Origin: a virus
Virus record (IMG/VR): IMGVR_UViG_3300042484_001840
Coordinates: 81,043 to 145,042 of that record
Length of the DNA: 64,000 nucleotides
Strand: one strand, 5' to 3'
The notes beneath the pieces are model-generated. The model made no database searches. It was not told the DNA's origin and saw nothing but the letters and a program-made list of their open reading frames with translations. Position numbers and translations under genes: made by a program. Positions 59,789-64,000 of the stretch are shown piece by piece. How positions within the stretch are numbered: the stretch's first letter is position 1; each line of letters opens with the position of its first letter.

Positions 59789-62596
59789 TCATGCCTGTAC
59801 AATGAAAATCTTTCCACCACTAGGTCCAGTATCCCCAACGGTGTATGACCGATAAGCCAAAAATGAGCGTACAGGGCGTACAAAAGCATTTGTTGTTTTT
59901 GTTTGACCATTTAGACTACCAGTATCTATTCTTTGCGTCCATGCCAAGGATGAACTGTTGAGGTACTCAGTTGAAGTCCAGTATGCGCCAGTCTGAAGGT
60001 CACCAATAGCCTCCCTCTGAATACGCAATTGAGCAAATTCATCCTTTGATGGCAAAAACCAGTCAGAATAACCGCCATAAACTAAATCTGCACAATACGC
60101 AGAGGCGTTAGTTGACGCAACACCACCAGTATCAGCAATGATATCTATTGTATTTTGCGCTCCAGTACCAATAGCAACGCCATCAGCGGCAGTCAGTCCC
60201 CCAGTATTCGCAACAATAAATGCCTCATCTAATGAGCCATCACTATTTAGGCGAGCAATAAAGTCAGTTATGGTAGTGCCAATTGTTACAAAAGTACCAC
60301 CAATAATAATTTTTCCACTAGACTGAATTTCCACACCTTGGACACCCGCACTAGGAGTGCCATTGCCAATGAATGATGTGTCCAATGAGCCATTGCTATT
60401 CAGACGAACAAGATTGTTTGCTGTCGTGTCATTGAATGCAGTAAAATTTCCACCTACAACTATTTTACCGTCAGACTGAATTCCCATATCATAAACACCA
60501 AGAGTTGCAGTAAATCCAGTACCAGCATTTGTAGTAAATGCGGTATCTAATGAGCCATCGCTATTCAGTCTTGCAATTCTATTTACGGTAGTCCCATTGA
60601 ATGAAGTTATACCGCCACCTACTAATATTTTACCATCAGACTGAATTTGTATTACAAAAACAGTGTTAATAAATCCAGTACCAGCAGCGGCAACGAAATC
60701 GGTGTCTAATGAACCACCACTATTTAGACGAGTTAAATACCTTGTAGTAGTTCCATCAAATGTAGTAAAATATCCACCTACAACTATTTTACCGTCAGAC
60801 TGAATTTTAATTGCTGAAACAATGTAATTAAATCCAGCACCAGTAGCAGTATCAAAATCAGTATCTAATGAACCATTACTATTTAGGCGAGTTAAATAAT
60901 TTACGGTAGTTCCGTTGAATGTAGTAAATTGACCACCTACAACTATTTTGCCGTCAGACTGAATTTCAATTGCTTCAACAACGCCATTAAATCCAGTACC
61001 AGTGTTAGTTGTAAAAGTTGTATCTAAAGTGCCATCAGAATTTAAGCGAACAATACGACCTACGGTAGTTCCATTGAATGTCGTGAAAGAACCACCTACA
61101 AGTATTTTTCCGTCAGACTGAATTGCTATATAACTAACGGAGTGACTAAATCCAGTACCAGTAGTAAACGAGTTATCTAATGAGCCATCGCTATTCAGGC
61201 GAATTAAACAATTTACAATTATATTATTGAATGAAGTAAAACCACCACCAACAAGTATTCTTCCGTCAGACTGCGTTTTAGTTATATAAACGACCAGATT
61301 GGCACCCGCCTCAACCACACCAGAAGATGGTGCCCAAAGTCTAGTTACTTCTTGAGAGGCTGGCGCAACTTCAAAACATGTTATTGGAGTAAAAAATTCC
61401 TTACAGATGTGTTGAATCGTAAAACCCATTGGGCGTGATTTTTCTACAGCATTAATCACTGTCTCGGAGTCTTCTAAGACAACCCCACCTGGAGTTTCCG
61501 ATGTATATGTTTCAAGGGTAATAGTCCACGGGTTGACAATTGGATCTACTATATAATTTACGGTTTTCGTGCCAGTAAGAACAGTTTGAGCAGATTCAAT
61601 GATTGCAGTCTTTGTTCCAGCGTTGTGACCTATTCTTGCTGTCGTAATCTGATCTCGTCGCCCTTGGACAAAGTTGTTGTCAGAAGTATCGTATGACTCA
61701 ATTTCATCCCAATCCGCCGTAGCGTTACCGTCAGCAGGATCGTCTATTAATGATACAAAAGAAGCCCATGTAGTTGGCAAGTTACCCCACGGAGTAGAGC
61801 CACCAGCAGATTGACTGAGTTTTGTGCCAACAATCTGGGCAAGCCAAGGAAGGAATTCCTTGTTCGCTACTTGTGGTTCAACTAAAGAACTTTTTGTTGA
61901 GTTGTCCGTTGCGTCATATCCGCCATCAATATCCAAATAGGGGAATGAGTCAAGTTCGTCAACTGCCTTACCTGCATAAGCCAAACCAACATCCATGAGC
62001 CTTAGCATGGGGAAATTGGGCGCTGTTTGCTCCGAGTCTTTTTCTATAAAAAATACTGGCATCCGTTCCATGCACATACGCAAAAAGAGGTTATTTCTAA
62101 TTGCATAGGTGTTAGTCAAAACTGGGTGGGCTAAATAAATTGCTGAGTTATTGTGATTTACAATTTGGATTGTTGTGGTGAAACCAGTATTTCCCTCAGT
62201 TGGGGGGACTACGATCTCTGGTCCACGAACAATTCCCCATGTGAGGGCGTTTAATACTGTTGTGACTGAACTGCTATCGCCATACGAAGAAGTGACAGTT
62301 ACGGTTGCGGTTACTTTAGACTCACAATAGATGCGACCATAAAATGTAATGAAGTCATTCTTGTACGAAGATGGTAATTGAATCTGTTCGTGTTGTAATG
62401 TTACTTGACTAGAGGACGATGGGGTCACCTTTAGCGTATGGTATTGATTTTTAAATCTAAATGAAAAATCAACACTTGATGTTCCATTTGTGGTTTGCCA
62501 AGTTCCAGTAGATGTATTGAAATAAAAATCTTCTGGATCAAGTAAATTTCTACAACTACCACTTAGGCTTTCCGCAGCATCAGAACTAGTAGCCAT
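59789..62596 (-). CDS. baseplate wedge protein (P2 gpI-like) fused to delta-60 propeller and DUF1566-like tip, 935 aa
   Basis: ATG at 62596. The first 400 residues fit a phage tail protein of P2 gpI type (AYAGKAVDELDSFPYLDIDG, NKEFLPWLAQIVGTKLSQ, VEKSRPMGFTIQHI). Then about seven repeats of IQSDGKI[LV]VGG.FT.FN.TT with RLNSDGSLD form a delta-60-type beta-propeller (residues about 430-800). The last 110 residues (GGYSDWFLPSKDEFAQLRIQ, YWTSTEY, VRPVRSF) are a DUF1566/lectin-like domain, nearly the same as in the 50574 fibre. The protein joins baseplate and host-binding roles in one chain. Confidence 0.85.
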   Translation of the reverse strand: MATSSDAAESLSGSCRNLLDPEDFYFNTSTGTWQTTNGTSSVDFSFRFKNQYHTLKVTPSSSSQVTLQHEQIQLPSSYKNDFITFYGRIYCESKVTATVTVTSSYGDSSSVTTVLNALTWGIVRGPEIVVPPTEGNTGFTTTIQIVNHNNSAIYLAHPVLTNTYAIRNNLFLRMCMERMPVFFIEKDSEQTAPNFPMLRLMDVGLAYAGKAVDELDSFPYLDIDGGYDATDNSTKSSLVEPQVANKEFLPWLAQIVGTKLSQSAGGSTPWGNLPTTWASFVSLIDDPADGNATADWDEIESYDTSDNNFVQGRRDQITTARIGHNAGTKTAIIESAQTVLTGTKTVNYIVDPIVNPWTITLETYTSETPGGVVLEDSETVINAVEKSRPMGFTIQHICKEFFTPITCFEVAPASQEVTRLWAPSSGVVEAGANLVVYITKTQSDGRILVGGGFTSFNNIIVNCLIRLNSDGSLDNSFTTGTGFSHSVSYIAIQSDGKILVGGSFTTFNGTTVGRIVRLNSDGTLDTTFTTNTGTGFNGVVEAIEIQSDGKIVVGGQFTTFNGTTVNYLTRLNSNGSLDTDFDTATGAGFNYIVSAIKIQSDGKIVVGGYFTTFDGTTTRYLTRLNSGGSLDTDFVAAAGTGFINTVFVIQIQSDGKILVGGGITSFNGTTVNRIARLNSDGSLDTAFTTNAGTGFTATLGVYDMGIQSDGKIVVGGNFTAFNDTTANNLVRLNSNGSLDTSFIGNGTPSAGVQGVEIQSSGKIIIGGTFVTIGTTITDFIARLNSDGSLDEAFIVANTGGLTAADGVAIGTGAQNTIDIIADTGGVASTNASAYCADLVYGGYSDWFLPSKDEFAQLRIQREAIGDLQTGAYWTSTEYLNSSSLAWTQRIDTGSLNGQTKTTNAFVRPVRSFLAYRSYTVGDTGPSGGKIFIVQA

Positions 62597-62597
62597 A

Positions 62598-64000
62598 TTA
62601 AATGCTTTCTGTGGTTACGGAAGAGACGGGGAGCGTGCCTTTGAAGTTGAAAACAACATTGCCAGAAACATCTACTGATGCAAGTTCACTACTATTTGCA
62701 TTGACACTCATTGTGAATGAGTCAACATAGTCAACGCCAGAAATTTGAGAAACATCGGCAATCATCTGATTTTTACGAATTTGTGTTGTAAAAGGATATT
62801 CAGATGGAGATAAATAATTAGTTAAATATGAATCTATTTCTGTTCTAACATCAAGTGATGAATAGCCTTCAATGACGGCAACTGAAACCGTAACTGAAAT
62901 GTAAGCAAGAATAACATCGGTAATAGACACATCAAGACCACCAATGCATCTTGAAGCGATATCGTCAGCAATTACGCCCTTTTGTTCTGCCGTTAGACTA
63001 GCGCCAGTTGAATCTGATAAGAAAATTGTAATAGCGCCAGTCTGTTCAGCAGCATCAAATCGTACTGTGTCCAAGATCTCCACCTGAGGTGACTGCCCAC
63101 CTACGGTGGTTAGAACGGTAGTTGCCGCTCCAGTATAAGAATATTCAGCAACTACGCTTCCACTAGCAACTACACTTGCATTAGTGCCTGAGATGCCCCA
63201 AATGGTTTCATAATCATTAATCCCAGTATTTGTAACTCGGACCGTTGAGGCTGCGCTCATAATGGGAAATGAGGCTGTTGGTAAGGTATAAAAACTTTCG
63301 CCAGTTGAAGTATATTTAATGGCATCATAGCCAGTTCCAGTATTGGCGAAGACTGCCCGTACTACGCCTGCCGAGTACCTACCAAGTGAATCTGCCTCTA
63401 ATTTAACCAAACGAGTCAAGTCATATGTTTCTACACGGTAGGTGTCAGAGTAATTCGTCAAAATATAGTCTGTTGTCTGCGATGCCGTAGCCAATGAACG
63501 ACTAAGACTTCCGAGGTATGTCCGTGTACGGCTAAAGAATTCAGCGTCTGTTTCCGTTGCCTCACCTTGAACTAAGGTTCCATCAAATTGTGCGTCAATT
63601 AATTTGACAATTGGACTCAAAATTGTCAAAACTGTTCCATCAGCAATAACTGGTTTTGCGCCAGAAGTAATTGCCTTTACCTGCGTTGAAGCCGACTCCG
63701 TATCCCCGCTGGCAATAGTTACTGATGCCGTGGTCTCAAAGATATGAAGGACCACTTGGTCGTCAGTAGTCTCGTAGTATCCAACTTGAGTTCCAGCAGG
63801 AATCGTCAAGCCAGAATCATCAATTGCCGAAAAGATAACAGCACCAGAAGCAAATGTTGACTCAAGGCGATACATGCCCATGACGCGGAGCATTCCCTCA
63901 ATGAGGCTATTTGGAAGCCTATTGATCGCCCCTGTGACGAGACCTGAGACATACGCCATTGCCTGAAGCATGGCATCTTCCACGGTTCCTGTTCGTGGGT
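62598..64000 (-). CDS. baseplate J-like protein, 5' end cut by window edge
   Basis: The frame is open to the right edge; a GTG at 63983 is the first start codon seen but is probably internal. The sequence has GVTIPAG-type start (SAIDDSGLTIPAGTQVGYYE), FFSRTRTYLGSLSRSLATAS and the C-terminal RTEIDSYLTNYLSPSEYPFT with GVDYVDSFTM, typical of Mu gp47/baseplate J proteins of the wedge. It precedes the gpI-like gene in the usual order. Suggests a complex baseplate, possibly with a contractile tail. Confidence 0.85.
   Translation of the reverse strand, partial: PRTGTVEDAMLQAMAYVSGLVTGAINRLPNSLIEGMLRVMGMYRLESTFASGAVIFSAIDDSGLTIPAGTQVGYYETTDDQVVLHIFETTASVTIASGDTESASTQVKAITSGAKPVIADGTVLTILSPIVKLIDAQFDGTLVQGEATETDAEFFSRTRTYLGSLSRSLATASQTTDYILTNYSDTYRVETYDLTRLVKLEADSLGRYSAGVVRAVFANTGTGYDAIKYTSTGESFYTLPTASFPIMSAASTVRVTNTGINDYETIWGISGTNASVVASGSVVAEYSYTGAATTVLTTVGGQSPQVEILDTVRFDAAEQTGAITIFLSDSTGASLTAEQKGVIADDIASRCIGGLDVSITDVILAYISVTVSVAVIEGYSSLDVRTEIDSYLTNYLSPSEYPFTTQIRKNQMIADVSQISGVDYVDSFTMSVNANSSELASVDVSGNVVFNFKGTLPVSSVTTESI

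Noticed and set aside
1-64000. tRNA genes or CRISPR arrays
   Set aside because: No cloverleaf-like clusters with GTTCRANNC or spaced direct repeats were noticed by eye; a tRNAscan and CRISPR search were not possible.

Overview
The window is part of the genome of a tailed double-stranded DNA phage. Genes run off both ends: a small gene is cut at the left edge and a baseplate gene at the right. The host is most likely an actinobacterium, probably a freshwater or marine one. Two WhiB-type iron-sulfur regulators, lipoproteins with a DUF732-like pattern, secreted lysozyme-like proteins on Thr-rich stalks, SOS boxes of the CGAAC-N4-GTTCG type and several apparently leaderless promoters support this. 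Thr-rich linkers of this kind suggest Acidimicrobiia, but that is inference. No tRNA, rRNA, CRISPR array, integrase or transposase was noticed by eye.

Region 1 (about 1-11.7 kb) is an accessory or early region of small genes, nearly all with their own promoter, Shine-Dalgarno sequence and terminator. The promoters have readable -35 and -10 boxes 17 bp apart. In about 17 of them the -35 box lies inside an inverted repeat TGTA-N5-TACA. A second palindrome, GTGNCAWWTGNCAC, lies just upstream of many of these. Several minus-strand genes are instead joined by modules in which the terminator hairpin of one gene carries, in its loop, the -35 box of the next. Several genes here are too short for a usual ORF cutoff (21, 34, 40 and 58 codons). 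Arrays of TTATCCACA (DnaA-box type) at 9.5-9.9 kb and 22.75-22.93 kb are candidate replication origins.

Region 2 (11.6-23 kb) holds six SOS-box-like palindromes in front of an SNF2-type helicase. After it come two secreted lysozyme-like proteins, a DUF932/TIGR03299 protein, a single-stranded DNA-binding protein, two lipoproteins, a WhiB protein and a metallophosphoesterase.

Region 3 (23-38.8 kb) is mainly a tightly overlapping minus-strand gene series for DNA and nucleotide metabolism and gene control. It encodes a primase-helicase, a terminase small subunit, ThyX, WhiB, a DNA methyltransferase and a ribbon-helix-helix protein. It also holds a 679-residue protein with a HipA- or PI3/4-kinase-like domain and a Cys-His-Asp protein. 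A class II ribonucleotide reductase lies on the plus strand and a probable PD-(D/E)XK nuclease faces it.

Region 4 (38.8-64 kb) holds sugar and glycan genes (two or three glycosyltransferase-like proteins, an FkbM methyltransferase, a C-methyltransferase), then the tail region. A flavin-dependent halogenase, a 2-oxoglutarate/Fe(II) oxygenase and a methyltransferase-like protein sit among the tail-fibre genes. The fibres include collagen-like, glycine-rich and histidine-rich proteins. A baseplate-wedge protein is fused to a delta-60-type propeller and a DUF1566-like tip that is also found on another fibre. Baseplate J-like and P2 gpI-like genes suggest a complex baseplate, possibly a contractile tail. 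Terminase large subunit, portal and capsid genes are not in the window.
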